NCBI GenBank assembly: GCA_041918675.1
Contig: JAYRVF010000014.1
Span: forward strand, 372,001-436,000
DNA from: SCUB01 sp041918675
GTDB taxonomy: Bacteria > Pseudomonadota > Alphaproteobacteria > Rhizobiales > Xanthobacteraceae
Direction: 5' to 3'
Length of the DNA stretch: 64,000 nt
Shown here: in pieces, positions 17,508-26,476 of the stretch
Layout of the letters: every line of letters starts with the position of its first letter
How positions within the stretch are numbered: position 1 is the first letter of the stretch
Translations under genes and position numbers: made by a program
Notes under the pieces: model-generated
Seen by the model: the letters and a program-made list of their open reading frames with translations, nothing else
Database searches by the model: none
Told to the model about the DNA's origin: nothing

Positions 17508-18413
17508 ATGTCCTTCAAACATATTCGCCGCGTCGATCTTGGGCTGTTCGCCGCGCTGCTGGCGCTGGTGGAGGAACGCGGCATCACGCGGGCGGCCGAG
17601 CAGATGCATCTGAGCCAGCCGGCCATGAGCCGGCTGCTGGTGCGGTTGCAGACCCTGTTCGGCGACGAATTGTTCGTGCGCACCAAGCAGGGCTACGAGC
17701 CGACCCACCGCGCGCTGCGGCTTTACGAGGAAATCAAGCGGCTGCTGCCGCGCATCGAGGAACTCATCCGCGACGACCAGTTCAGCCCGGCGACGGCGAC
17801 CGGAACCTTTCGCGTCGCCTCGACCGACCACGCCGCCAGCGTTCTGCTGCCGGCGTTTCTGGAGCGAACGACGAAGCTCGCGCCCAACATGACGGTCGAG
17901 ATCCTGATGCTGACGGATCGCCTGTTCGACCGCCTTGAGTCCGGCGCCATCGATCTGATCCTCTGGCCCAACGCCGTGCCCAATCAGTATCGCACCCAGT
18001 TGCTTTACCGCGACCGCTTCGTCTGTCTGGTCCGCAAGGGGCATCCGCTCGGCACCAAGCGCCTCACCATGGAGCAGTATCTGGCCTATCCGCACGCGAT
18101 GATCGTGCTCACCGATCATCGCCAAGGCATCGTCGACCAGACGCTGCAGACCAAGAAATTGACGCGCCAGGTGCAGCTCAAGATTCCCTATTTCGCCTGC
18201 GCCGCGTGGAACATCGAGCATTCCAACATGATCCTCACGCTGCCGAAGCGGCTGGCCACGCGCCTGGCGGCGATCTCGCGGACCAAGGTGCTGGAGCCGC
18301 CGATCGAGTTTCCGGAAATTGAATATTCGCAAGTCTGGCACCCGCGGGTCGACAGCGATCCCGCGCATCAATGGTTTCGGGAAATCATGGCCAAGGTCGC
18401 GCGGTTCCGATGA
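17508..18413 (+). CDS. LysR-family transcriptional regulator
   Basis: A 301-residue LysR-type regulator. An N-terminal winged helix-turn-helix (residues about 8-66; RAAEQMHLSQPAMSRLLVRLQ is the recognition region) precedes a periplasmic-binding-protein-like effector domain. It lies between the ThDP/aldehyde dehydrogenase pair and the ABC transporter genes, all on the plus strand, and so probably controls one or both. The effector is unknown. Domain length and order are normal. Confidence 0.92.
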   Translation: MSFKHIRRVDLGLFAALLALVEERGITRAAEQMHLSQPAMSRLLVRLQTLFGDELFVRTKQGYEPTHRALRLYEEIKRLLPRIEELIRDDQFSPATATGTFRVASTDHAASVLLPAFLERTTKLAPNMTVEILMLTDRLFDRLESGAIDLILWPNAVPNQYRTQLLYRDRFVCLVRKGHPLGTKRLTMEQYLAYPHAMIVLTDHRQGIVDQTLQTKKLTRQVQLKIPYFACAAWNIEHSNMILTLPKRLATRLAAISRTKVLEPPIEFPEIEYSQVWHPRVDSDPAHQWFREIMAKVARFR

Positions 18414-18500
18414 CGACCGCGGCGATCAACACGGCGCGGCGCGCCCGCGCGCGGGCCGCGATCGCGACGCGGACGCGGTCAGGCCTGGGGGGAGAGTGGC

Positions 18501-19376
18501 GTGGACCTGTCGCTTGATCTCTACATCGGCGCGATCATCGCGGGATTGCTGCTCGGCGGCTTTTATACCGCCGTCACGATCGGGATCTCGATCTCGTTCG
18601 GCATCCTCAATATCGTCAACATCGCCCATCCCGCCTTCATCATCCTGGGCTCCTACGTCACCTATATTCTCAACGCACGCCTCGGCGTCGATCCGGTTCT
18701 CGCCGGCCTGATCATCCTGCCGGCGTTCTATTTCCTCGGCGGCGCTATCTATCAGGTCTATTTCCTGTCATTCGAACGACGGGGCGACGAGAGCCTGCGG
18801 AGCCTGGCGTTCTTCTTCGGTCTCCTGTTCATCATCGAGGTGGCGCTGATCCTCGTGTTCGGCGTGGATTACCGCTACGTTTCGGCGCCCTATATCGGCC
18901 CGGCGGCGCATCTCGGCGTGGTCGACCTGCCGCTGCGTATGCTGGTTCCCTGCGCAATCTCGCTCGTCATGGCGGTGGGGCTGCAACTGTTCCTATCGCA
19001 TAGCTTTCTCGGCCGGGCGATCATGGCGGTGTCGCAGGATCAGCTCGCGCTGCGACTGATGGCGGTCGATCCGATCCGCATCAAGCGCATCGCGTTTTCC
19101 ATCTCGATCGCGACGGCCGGTCTTGCCGGAGCGTTCCTCATCATCATCCAGCCCGTCGAGCCGTCGATCGGGCGGGAATATATCGGCCGGGTGTTCGCGA
19201 TCTGCGTCCTCGGCGGCATGGGCAGCCTGTCCGGAACGGTGCTGGCCGCGATGCTGCTCGGCGTGGTGGAAGGGCTGACCGTGACGTTGATCGGTCCGTC
19301 ATGGGCGCCCGCGATCGCCTTCGGCTTCCTGCTCTTGACGCTTGCCGTTCGTCCATCGGGGATCATGGGAAGATAG
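18501..19376 (+). CDS. LivH-like ABC transporter permease
   Basis: A 291-residue inner-membrane permease of the branched-chain amino acid type (HAAT family), with about eight membrane helices. The conserved ISFGILNIVNIAHPAFIILG near residue 30 is a hallmark of LivH. The GTG start at 18501 follows GGGGGGAGAG. It begins a tight livHMGF-type operon with a 1-base gap or overlaps between genes. Proteins of this type often import aromatic or dicarboxylic acids, amides or urea in alphaproteobacteria, so leucine transport should not be assumed. Confidence 0.92.
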   Translation: MDLSLDLYIGAIIAGLLLGGFYTAVTIGISISFGILNIVNIAHPAFIILGSYVTYILNARLGVDPVLAGLIILPAFYFLGGAIYQVYFLSFERRGDESLRSLAFFFGLLFIIEVALILVFGVDYRYVSAPYIGPAAHLGVVDLPLRMLVPCAISLVMAVGLQLFLSHSFLGRAIMAVSQDQLALRLMAVDPIRIKRIAFSISIATAGLAGAFLIIIQPVEPSIGREYIGRVFAICVLGGMGSLSGTVLAAMLLGVVEGLTVTLIGPSWAPAIAFGFLLLTLAVRPSGIMGR

Positions 19377-19377
19377 C

Positions 19378-20337
19378 ATGCGCAACGGCACCTTCATTCT
19401 CGCCGCGATCGTCGTTGGCCTGCTCGTTTTCGGCGCAGCCCGGTTGAGCGGGAACGACTATGTGTTCTTCGCCGGTTACGTCGTGTTGCAATATGTCGTG
19501 CTCGCGACCGCCTGGAACATTCTCGGCGGCTATTGCGGCTACGTGAATTTCGGCGCGGCGGCGTTCTTCGCGCTCGGCGCCTACTCCTCCGTGGTGGTGC
19601 ACAAGCTCGTTCCGTTGCCGGTGCCGCTTCTGATCGTCATCGGCGGATTGGTGTCGGCCCTCGTCGGCCTCGCCACCGGCTTTCTGACGCTGCGGCTGCG
19701 CGGCGTCTTTTTCTCGATCGCGACGCTGGCGCTGGCGGTGGTACTGCAGACGCTGATCACCAACTGGCATTTCGTCGGCGGATCGCGCGGCGCCTATATC
19801 CTGCGGCCGGCGCAAATCCACCTGTTCGGCGAAAGCATCGCCATCAACTATGTGGAATACCTGTTCCTGATCATGCTCGGCCTCGCGATCGTCGCCATCG
19901 CGACGGCTCGCGCCATCGAACGCTCGCGGCTCGGCATCGGCTTCGCCAGCATCCGCGACGACGAGCAGGCGGCGGAGGCTTGCGGCGTCCCGACACTGCG
20001 GCTGAAACTGGTCGCGACCACCTTGAGCGGCATGTTCATGGGCATGGCCGGCGCGCCGCTGCCCTATTACGTCACCTTTCTCGATCCCCATTCCGCCTTC
20101 AATCTCGCCTATGGCGTCAATAGCATCGCCATGCCGCTGATCGGCGGCGCCGCGACCTGGGTCGGGCCGCTGATCGGCGCACTGCTGCTGGGAACGATTC
20201 AGCAGGTCGCCACCGTGACGATCTCGTCGGCGGTCAATCTCCTGATCGTCGGCCTGCTTCTGGTCGGCTTCGTGATCGTCGCGCCGAACGGCATCGTCGG
20301 ACTGGCGCAGTCGTGGACTCGGGCGGGGAGGTCGTGA
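19378..20337 (+). CDS. LivM-like ABC transporter permease
   Basis: A 319-residue second permease subunit. It contains the typical TAWNILGGYCGYVNFGAAAF segment near residues 40-60 and the cytoplasmic loop GIGFASIRDDEQAAEACGV that contacts the ATPase. The ATG at 19378 starts one base after the livH-like stop and is preferred over an upstream in-frame start inside that gene. The stop overlaps the next start (TGATG). Confidence 0.92.
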   Translation: MRNGTFILAAIVVGLLVFGAARLSGNDYVFFAGYVVLQYVVLATAWNILGGYCGYVNFGAAAFFALGAYSSVVVHKLVPLPVPLLIVIGGLVSALVGLATGFLTLRLRGVFFSIATLALAVVLQTLITNWHFVGGSRGAYILRPAQIHLFGESIAINYVEYLFLIMLGLAIVAIATARAIERSRLGIGFASIRDDEQAAEACGVPTLRLKLVATTLSGMFMGMAGAPLPYYVTFLDPHSAFNLAYGVNSIAMPLIGGAATWVGPLIGALLLGTIQQVATVTISSAVNLLIVGLLLVGFVIVAPNGIVGLAQSWTRAGRS

Positions 20338-21107
20338 TGGCGGAAGCGCTGCTGGAGGTCCGGGACGTTTCCAAGCGGTTCGGCGGCTTCGCCGCGCTGA
20401 ACGCGGTGTTCCTCGATGTCAAGGCCGGCGACCGCGTCGGATTGATCGGTCCCAATGGCGCGGGCAAGAGTACGTTCGTGAATTGCCTTTGCGGCGCGCT
20501 CTACAGCGATAGCGGCGCCATCCGCTTCAACGGACGCGACGTCACCAGGCTTTCCACCCACGAACGGACCTGGCTCGGCATGGCGCGCAGCTTCCAGTTG
20601 CCGCGACCGTTCCGCAGCATGTCGGTGATCGACAATTTGCGCCTTCCCGTGGTGTTCACCGCCAGGGCGCGCGGCGGCGACCATCCCAAGCCGCGCGAGG
20701 TCGATCGCCGCTGCCACGAACTCCTCGACATGGTCGGCCTGGGAAACATGGCCGATCGATCGCCGCATGTTCTCAGCCAGGTCGAGCTGCGCAAGCTCGA
20801 ACTCGCCCGCGCGATGGCGACCGGACCGAAGCTGCTGGTGGCCGACGAGGCGATGGCGGGGCTCTCGCTTTCCGAGATCGAGGACATCGTCGATCTTCTG
20901 ATCCGCTTCAACGAGAGCGGCGTCACCATCATCTTGATCGAGCACATCATGCACGCCGTGATGGCCTTCTCGCGGCGGCTGATCGTCTTCGTGTCCGGAC
21001 AGAAGGTCGCCGACGGCGATCCGGAGACGGTGATCCGCGACCCCGATGTCGAAAGCGCCTATCTTGGCCAGCAAGTCGAAAGGAACGCGTCTTGGCCGGA
21101 AGCCTGA
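20337..21107 (+). CDS. LivG-like ABC ATPase with degenerate signature motif
   Basis: A 256-residue ABC ATPase. Walker A is GPNGAGKST (residues 38-46), Walker B ends at D170-E171, and the switch is His203. The ABC signature, normally LSGGQ or LPYGQ in this family, reads LSQVE (146-150), followed by a normal LRKLELARAM helix; the Walker B context is ADEAMAGLS. The coding frame is clean, so this is a sequence variant and not damage. Related LivG-like proteins with altered signatures occur in rhizobia, from memory. The ATG at 20337 overlaps the livM-like stop. The C-terminal PDVESAYLG is typical of LivG. Confidence 0.9.
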   Translation: MAEALLEVRDVSKRFGGFAALNAVFLDVKAGDRVGLIGPNGAGKSTFVNCLCGALYSDSGAIRFNGRDVTRLSTHERTWLGMARSFQLPRPFRSMSVIDNLRLPVVFTARARGGDHPKPREVDRRCHELLDMVGLGNMADRSPHVLSQVELRKLELARAMATGPKLLVADEAMAGLSLSEIEDIVDLLIRFNESGVTIILIEHIMHAVMAFSRRLIVFVSGQKVADGDPETVIRDPDVESAYLGQQVERNASWPEA

Positions 21108-21823
21108 TCATCGAGGGGGTTCACGCCGCCTACGGCTCGGTGCGGGCCCTCGAGGACGTGTCGATCACGGTGGGCGCCGGAGAGACAGTCGCCCTGCTCG
21201 GCACCAATGGCAACGGCAAGAGCACCTTGATGAAATGCATCATCGGGATCCTGCGCCCCACCGGCGGACGCATTGTCGCGGAAATCGACGACAAGCGCGT
21301 CGATCTCACGACATTGACGACCGAGCAGATCATCGACCTCGGCATCGCGGTGGTGCCGGAGGGGCGACGCCTTTTCCCCGCGCTCGCGGTGGAGGAGAAT
21401 CTCCTGCTCGGCGCCTATCGCCGCACCGCGCGCGCGCGCATCCGGCGCAACATGGATTTCTGCTTCGAGATCTTCCCCGTCCTTCGCGAACGGCGCGGGC
21501 AACTGGCCGGCAAGCTTTCCGGCGGCGAGCAGCAGATGGTGGCGCTCGCGCGCGCGATCATGCTGGAGCCGTCCATCCTCATCGTCGACGAGCCGTCGGT
21601 CGGCCTGTCGCCGCTGATGGTCGCGCGCACGATCGACTCGATCCGCGAATTGAAGGAGCGACAGGACCTGACGGTTCTGATGGCCGAACAGAACTTCCAT
21701 CAGGCGATCCGGATCGCCGATCGGGGTTATGTCATCGTTCACGGCCGCATCGTGTTCGAGGGCCGCTCCGCCGCCGAACTCAACGACAACAAGCTGATCC
21801 GCGACCTCTATCTCGGCGCGTAG
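21092..21823 (+). CDS. LivF-like ABC ATPase
   Basis: A 243-residue ABC ATPase. Walker A is GTNGNGKST (residues 37-45), the signature LSGGEQ (142-147) is intact, and Walker B includes D166-E167. VVPEGRRLFP is a typical LivF Q-loop region. The start is TTG at 21092, supported by AAAGGA about eight bases upstream; the gene overlaps the LivG-like gene by 16 bases. With an intact signature here and a degenerate one in the LivG-like partner, the heterodimer may have one canonical and one altered ATP site. Confidence 0.9.
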   Translation: MAGSLIIEGVHAAYGSVRALEDVSITVGAGETVALLGTNGNGKSTLMKCIIGILRPTGGRIVAEIDDKRVDLTTLTTEQIIDLGIAVVPEGRRLFPALAVEENLLLGAYRRTARARIRRNMDFCFEIFPVLRERRGQLAGKLSGGEQQMVALARAIMLEPSILIVDEPSVGLSPLMVARTIDSIRELKERQDLTVLMAEQNFHQAIRIADRGYVIVHGRIVFEGRSAAELNDNKLIRDLYLGA

Positions 21824-22227
21824 CGCCAATCCCGAAAATGCGAAAATCGCTTTCGCGGCGATTGCCGGCTCCGCCCGACTTCAATCACGAGCATTTCCTT
21901 GTCGCGTCGACGTCGCGCGAGCCCCATCCATCTCACCTTGAACCGCTCCGCGCGGACGTTGCCCGCCATCACCGGGCGATCATCTGCGCGGCGAATGATC
22001 AACATGATTGGTTTGCATTGGACGCATGAAAAACGTGGCCGGTAAAATGTCCACGTACGCAACCGATTTCAAAGCCGGTTTGGTTTGAAGCCGAATTTGG
22101 GGAAACGCGCGGGAGGCTCGCGGCCCGAAGTCTTGGCTTCCAACGGGCCGAGCGCAACGCCGATTTGGGTGGTGGTCGACAGCGACGCCGGGTGGGGAAG
22201 CATCATCGCGGCGCGGACAGGGATAGC
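21824..22227. other. Intergenic region
   Basis: This 404-base gap separates the LivF-like gene from the next plus-strand gene. A weak hairpin (GCGAAA...TTTCGC, 21840-21855) lies just after the livF-like stop but lacks a T-run. I see no gene. Its length suggests a separate promoter for the gene at 22228. Confidence 0.4.
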
Positions 22228-23235
22228 ATGGCCAAAGTAAGCATCACCATCGCGACCTGGGACTACGACCGCGTGCGTCCGCTGATGGACGGCCGGGTCA
22301 AGGTGGAGGGCTGCGATGTCAATTACGTCGTGGTCAATCTCGAGGAATGCTTTCACCGCGCCTGGTATCATCAGGAATTCGACGTCACCGAGATCGGCTT
22401 GAGCGGCTACTACGTGGCCCTGTCGCGCGGTTCCGGGAATTTCGGCTTGAGCCCCTACGTCGCCATTCCCGTGCACATCTCCCGCAGCTTCCGCGCCTCC
22501 GCGATCTACACGCGCGCCGACCGAATGATCGCCAGGCCCGAGGATTTGCGCGGCAAGAAGGTCGGCGTGCCCGAATACCAGATCACGGCCGCGGTCTGGG
22601 CGCGCGGATTCCTATCGGACGAATACGGCGTGCGAACCGAGGAACTGAACTGGTTTCAGGGCGGGATGGACAATCCCGGCCGCCAGGACAAGTGGCCGAA
22701 TAATCTGCCGGACGGCTTTCCGCTGCGGGCGATCGGTCCGACCGAGACCCTCAATCAGCTACTCGACGACGGGGCGATCGACGCGATCGTCTGTCCGCGA
22801 ACGCCGCGCGCCTACAAGGCCCGCGACGGCGTGGTGCGGCGGCTGTTCGAGGATTTCGAGACGGTCGAGAAAGCCTATTATCGGAAAACAAAAATTTTTC
22901 CGATCATGCATGTGATCGGGATCCGGCGGGAGATCTACGAAAAGCATCCCTGGATCGCGCGCAACCTCTACCAGGCTTTCAGCGAGGCCAAGCGCATCTC
23001 GCAGGCCGACCTTTTTGAGACCGCCGCCTTGAGAATAGGGTTGCCGTGGCTGGTCAGCTCCGCCGAAGGCGCGCGCCGGTTGATCGGCGACGACGTCTTT
23101 CCATACGGCTACGAAAGCAGCCTTCCCTCGCTCGACGCCATGAGCCGCTATATGACCGAGCAGTTCATCGCCGTGCGGCGGGTCGATCCGGAAGAGCTGT
23201 TTCCGGCGACCACCATGGTCGATCCGAAGACCTGA
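22228..23235 (+). CDS. 4,5-dihydroxyphthalate decarboxylase-like / NMT1-type binding-fold protein
   Basis: A 335-residue cytoplasmic protein (no signal peptide) of the family annotated as 4,5-dihydroxyphthalate decarboxylase, which shares a periplasmic-binding-protein fold. Typical segments are MAKVSITIATWDYDRV at the start, DLRGKKVGVPEYQITAAVW near residue 110 and MHVIGIRREIYEKHPWIA near residue 228. ATG 22228 is chosen because AGGGA lies five bases upstream. It follows the ABC transporter on the same strand and ends 56 bases before the convergent flavoprotein gene. Whether it is an enzyme or a ligand-binding protein cannot be settled from sequence. In context a decarboxylation of an aromatic acid is plausible. 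Confidence 0.78.
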   Translation: MAKVSITIATWDYDRVRPLMDGRVKVEGCDVNYVVVNLEECFHRAWYHQEFDVTEIGLSGYYVALSRGSGNFGLSPYVAIPVHISRSFRASAIYTRADRMIARPEDLRGKKVGVPEYQITAAVWARGFLSDEYGVRTEELNWFQGGMDNPGRQDKWPNNLPDGFPLRAIGPTETLNQLLDDGAIDAIVCPRTPRAYKARDGVVRRLFEDFETVEKAYYRKTKIFPIMHVIGIRREIYEKHPWIARNLYQAFSEAKRISQADLFETAALRIGLPWLVSSAEGARRLIGDDVFPYGYESSLPSLDAMSRYMTEQFIAVRRVDPEELFPATTMVDPKT

Positions 23236-23291
23236 GACGCGGCCGCCGCCCGCGCGCGGCCGATGCCGCCGCGAGGATGCCTCCCCCGCGC

Positions 23292-25244
23292 CTATAGCGC
23301 CCGGCCGACCAACTCGCCTTCATAGGTAGCCGTCTCGATGCGTCGCGGCGCGACGCAGTCGCCGACCGCATGGACCTCCGGGATCCGCCCCTTCAGCTCG
23401 CGGTAGAGCGCGTCATCGGCCTTCACGCCGCCGGCGACCACGACCGCGTCGATGCCGTCCAGCGCGCGCGTCGCGCCGGTGATGACGTCGAGGACCGTCA
23501 CCGCGCCGTCGCCCACATCGATGATCGTCGAGCTTGGAATATAGGTCACGTGTTTTTCCGCCAGCCGTTGGCGAAGAAGGATCAGGCCGCCGAAATCGAT
23601 ATCGGCCCCGGCATGAAACGTCGGAGTGATGACGACGACGCTTCTGTTGCGCGCCGCGAGCGTCTCGGCGACGCTGCCGCCGCGAAAGTGACAGTCGAGA
23701 TCGAGGAGCGCGACATTTCGGTCCGACGGCTCGGCGCCGGCGAGCGCCTCGATATCCGTCAGCACCGGCGTCGCGCCGGCGACCGCGAACGGCCACGGGC
23801 CGGGCACCGCGCCGGTGGCGATCACGACGGCGTCCGGCTCTTCCGCCAGGATCGCGGCTTTGGTGGCGCGCGTATTCAACCGCACCTCGACGCCGAGGCG
23901 GGCGACCCGCTTCGACAGATGGCGGATGACGCCGCCGAGCTCATCGCGATTCGCCGCCTTCGTTGCCCAGGCGATCTGGCCACCAAGCTCGGCCTGTTTT
24001 TCCATGAGGATCACGGTGTGGCCGCGCGCCGCCGCGATCTCGGCCGCCTTGAGCCCCGCCGGGCCGCCACCCACCACGACGACCTTCTTCTTCCGGGCCG
24101 CGCGCGCGAGCGTTCCCGCTCCGAGCGTCTTTTCACGTCCCGCCGCCGGATTGTGAATGCAGCCGATGGCGTCGAGCATGAGCAACTTGCCGATGCACTC
24201 CTGGTTGCAGGCGACGCAGGCGCGAATCTCGTCCGCCCGCCCCTGCTCGGCCTTCACCACGAATTCCGGATCGCACAAGAGTTGCCTGGCCATGCCGACG
24301 AGATCGGCGTGCCCATCGGCGAGCAGCATCTCGGCTTGGCGCGGATCGTTGATGCGCCCGAAGGCGACGACGCTCATATCCACCGCCTCCTTGATCGCGG
24401 AGACGGCGTAATTCGCGTATCCCAGCGGCGCCACCATCGGCGCGACCATCAGCGGAATGCTCATCCATGTCGCGATGTCGCCGCTGATATAGTCGAGCGA
24501 ACCTTCGCGTTGGAACGCGGTCGCGAAGCCCTTGGCGTCGTCGAGCGTGTAGCCGCCGGGAATCAATTCGTCGAGGCAGAGCCGCATGCCGATCGGAAAG
24601 TCCTCGCCCACCGCGCGCCTGACCGCGCGAAGCACCTCGATGACGATGCGCATCCTGTTCTCGGCGCCGCCGCCATATTCGTCGTCGCGCCGATTGGAAT
24701 ACGGGGAGAGGAATTGCCGCAGCAACCCGTCATGCGCCACCTTGATCTCGACGCCGTCGAAGCCCGCCTCGCGGACATGGGCCGCCGCCCGCGCGAAACA
24801 TTCGACGACGGTCCTGATGTCATCGATCTCCATGGCCTTCGGCACTTCGCGCACGCTCGCGTCGGGAACGTCCGAGGGCGCCCACAGCGGCAGCCAGTTG
24901 AAGCGACGGAAGGTTTGATTGCCGAAATGGGTGAGCTGGGCGAATATCTTGGCGCCGTGGCCGTGGCACGCGTCGATGGTCTCGCGCCAACGCCGCATGC
25001 GCGCCAAGTCGGAGGCGTCGACCACCTTCAGGTGCCCGCCGGTCGGGTGGACGGCTTGGCATTCGACGACGATGAGCCCGACGCCGCCCTTGGCCCGCTC
25101 GGCGTAATAGTAGCGATGCCGTTCCGTCGGCGCGCGATCCTCGGAGGCGAACAGCGTCAGATGCGGAAGAAACACCACCCGATTGCGCAAGGCGACGTTC
25201 TTGATCTTCGTCGGGCTGAGCAGCCTCGGGAATTGGTTCGTCAT
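23292..25244 (-). CDS. 2,4-dienoyl-CoA reductase-like NADH:flavin oxidoreductase (OYE family)
   Basis: A 650-residue flavoprotein: an FMN-binding TIM barrel (about 1-340), a 4Fe-4S site and a pyridine-nucleotide/FAD domain (GGGPAG at 392-397). The cluster cysteines C343, C346, C350 and C362 have the same spacing (C-x2-C-x3-C-x11-C) as in E. coli 2,4-dienoyl-CoA reductase. By eye alignment the catalytic Tyr of that enzyme is missing in IKVAHDGLLRQFLSP. His171 matches the His of trimethylamine dehydrogenase, whose Tyr is replaced by Lys168. No cysteine lies where the covalent FMN of trimethylamine dehydrogenase attaches. Its gene is last in a row with fixBCXA, so it probably passes electrons to or takes them from an ETF. 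Substrate unknown. Confidence 0.88.
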   Translation of the reverse strand: MTNQFPRLLSPTKIKNVALRNRVVFLPHLTLFASEDRAPTERHRYYYAERAKGGVGLIVVECQAVHPTGGHLKVVDASDLARMRRWRETIDACHGHGAKIFAQLTHFGNQTFRRFNWLPLWAPSDVPDASVREVPKAMEIDDIRTVVECFARAAAHVREAGFDGVEIKVAHDGLLRQFLSPYSNRRDDEYGGGAENRMRIVIEVLRAVRRAVGEDFPIGMRLCLDELIPGGYTLDDAKGFATAFQREGSLDYISGDIATWMSIPLMVAPMVAPLGYANYAVSAIKEAVDMSVVAFGRINDPRQAEMLLADGHADLVGMARQLLCDPEFVVKAEQGRADEIRACVACNQECIGKLLMLDAIGCIHNPAAGREKTLGAGTLARAARKKKVVVVGGGPAGLKAAEIAAARGHTVILMEKQAELGGQIAWATKAANRDELGGVIRHLSKRVARLGVEVRLNTRATKAAILAEEPDAVVIATGAVPGPWPFAVAGATPVLTDIEALAGAEPSDRNVALLDLDCHFRGGSVAETLAARNRSVVVITPTFHAGADIDFGGLILLRQRLAEKHVTYIPSSTIIDVGDGAVTVLDVITGATRALDGIDAVVVAGGVKADDALYRELKGRIPEVHAVGDCVAPRRIETATYEGELVGRAL

Positions 25245-25301
25245 GTCGGATACCTTGGCCTTGAGTGACGCGCGCAGGACGGAAGCATCGGATCGTTCCC
25301 G

Positions 25302-26174
25302 CTAAATGATCTTGTGTCGCCGGAGCAGCTTCACCAGCTCGGCCGCGATTTCGCGCGGCGGTCCTTCGAGGATGCGCGAGCGTCGTCGCGCAAGTCCCGC
25401 GGACATGATCTGCTTGATCCGCTCGCCGGCCGGCTGGCCGCTATCCGGCGTGAAGATCCGCTTCGGCCGCGGCCTGGGATAGGTAAGGCCGGTCACTTCC
25501 AGCCGCTTCCGATGTGAAAGCACGGCCGCGCTCACGCCGACATCGGCCGGCGTCAGCACCGCGATCGGCGCCGACTGGCCCGCCATGACGCGCGGCAACG
25601 AGGAATAGGCAAGCTCGCTCGCACCCGCCTCGCAGGTCAGGACCGCCGGCGCGTCGATCCGAACGATTTGACGGTAGCCGCCCTCCATCCGGCTTCGCAG
25701 AATGAGCGCGCGTCCGTCTTCCACGCCAACCAGCCGTTCGACGAAAGGAACGACCGGCCAGTCGAGCGCGGCCGAAAGCGCGAATCCGGTCAGGCCGCTC
25801 AAACTATCCTCGGCCTGGCCGCCGCACAGAACGAGCGAAGCATCGAAATGTCTCGCGGCGGCGGCGAGCAAGACCGCCGCGACGCCCGACTCGGCGATCC
25901 CGCCACCCGTCCACGCCAGTCGCGCGGCACGATCGGCGCCAAGCATCAGGCTCTTGCGCAGCACGGCCGCGACACGCTCCGGTCCGGCGGACAGGGCGAT
26001 GACCGCGCCGCTTTCCAGCCGGTCGCGAATGGCGCACGCGATCGACACCGCGACGAGGTCTGCCGGATTCGGCGCCCACGCCACCTCGTCATCGCGAAGG
26101 TCATTGGCCGCCGCGTCGATTTCGATGGGCGCGCCGCAATCGACGATTTGTTTGACGCAGACCAGGATGTTCAT
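25302..26174 (-). CDS. fixA: FixA / EtfB-like electron transfer flavoprotein beta subunit
   Basis: A 290-residue ETF beta-family protein. The start MNILVCVKQIVDCGAPIEID is a classic FixA/EtfB N-terminus, and LVLCGGQAEDSLSG with TGFALSAAL marks the nucleotide-binding region. ATG 26174 is preferred because the family begins here; the longer upstream frame reads into the spacer and fixX. It follows fixX by 26 bases and precedes the OYE gene by 57. It would pair with the FixB-like subunit to form an ETF. Here the gene order is fixB-C-X-A, unlike the fixABCX order of nitrogen fixers, and no nif genes are visible. Confidence 0.9.
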   Translation of the reverse strand: MNILVCVKQIVDCGAPIEIDAAANDLRDDEVAWAPNPADLVAVSIACAIRDRLESGAVIALSAGPERVAAVLRKSLMLGADRAARLAWTGGGIAESGVAAVLLAAAARHFDASLVLCGGQAEDSLSGLTGFALSAALDWPVVPFVERLVGVEDGRALILRSRMEGGYRQIVRIDAPAVLTCEAGASELAYSSLPRVMAGQSAPIAVLTPADVGVSAAVLSHRKRLEVTGLTYPRPRPKRIFTPDSGQPAGERIKQIMSAGLARRRSRILEGPPREIAAELVKLLRRHKII

Positions 26175-26200
26175 AACGATATTCCGCCGGGGACCAGACG

Positions 26201-26476
26201 CTAGTATCGAAACGCGACCCCGAATCCTCCCTTGGGATAGTTCCAGTCGAGCGCGCCGCTCCGGCAGGAAACCCGGCAGGCGCCGCACTCCAGGCAGGTC
26301 TGGTGAGAGAATGTCACTTGACCGTTTTCGAAGGTGAAGCACTCGGCCGGGCAGACGCGAGCGCAAACGCTATCGCTGCATTTCGCGCAAATTCTCCCGT
26401 CGACCTTGATGTGCGGCTCGGGATCGATCGCGCGGCGAACAAGTTCCGATCGGTCGGCGGCGAATGGCTGGCTCAT
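26201..26476 (-). CDS. fixX: FixX-like ferredoxin
   Basis: A 91-residue ferredoxin-like protein. Cysteines fall in CAKCSDSVCARVCPAECF (from C30) and CLECGACRVSCRSG (from C61), followed by the FixX-typical ending LDWNYPKGGFGVAFRY. The ATG at 26476 overlaps the fixC stop (ATGA), showing translational coupling. FixX accepts or donates electrons with the FixC ETF-quinone oxidoreductase. This short gene lies at the end of a longer spurious frame; the true start is fixed by the overlap and the conserved N-terminus. Confidence 0.93.
   Translation of the reverse strand: MSQPFAADRSELVRRAIDPEPHIKVDGRICAKCSDSVCARVCPAECFTFENGQVTFSHQTCLECGACRVSCRSGALDWNYPKGGFGVAFRY

Noticed and set aside
23370..25268. 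A 632-codon plus-strand frame under the OYE-family gene
   Set aside because: Antisense shadow; the minus strand has the complete FMN, Fe-S and FAD signatures.
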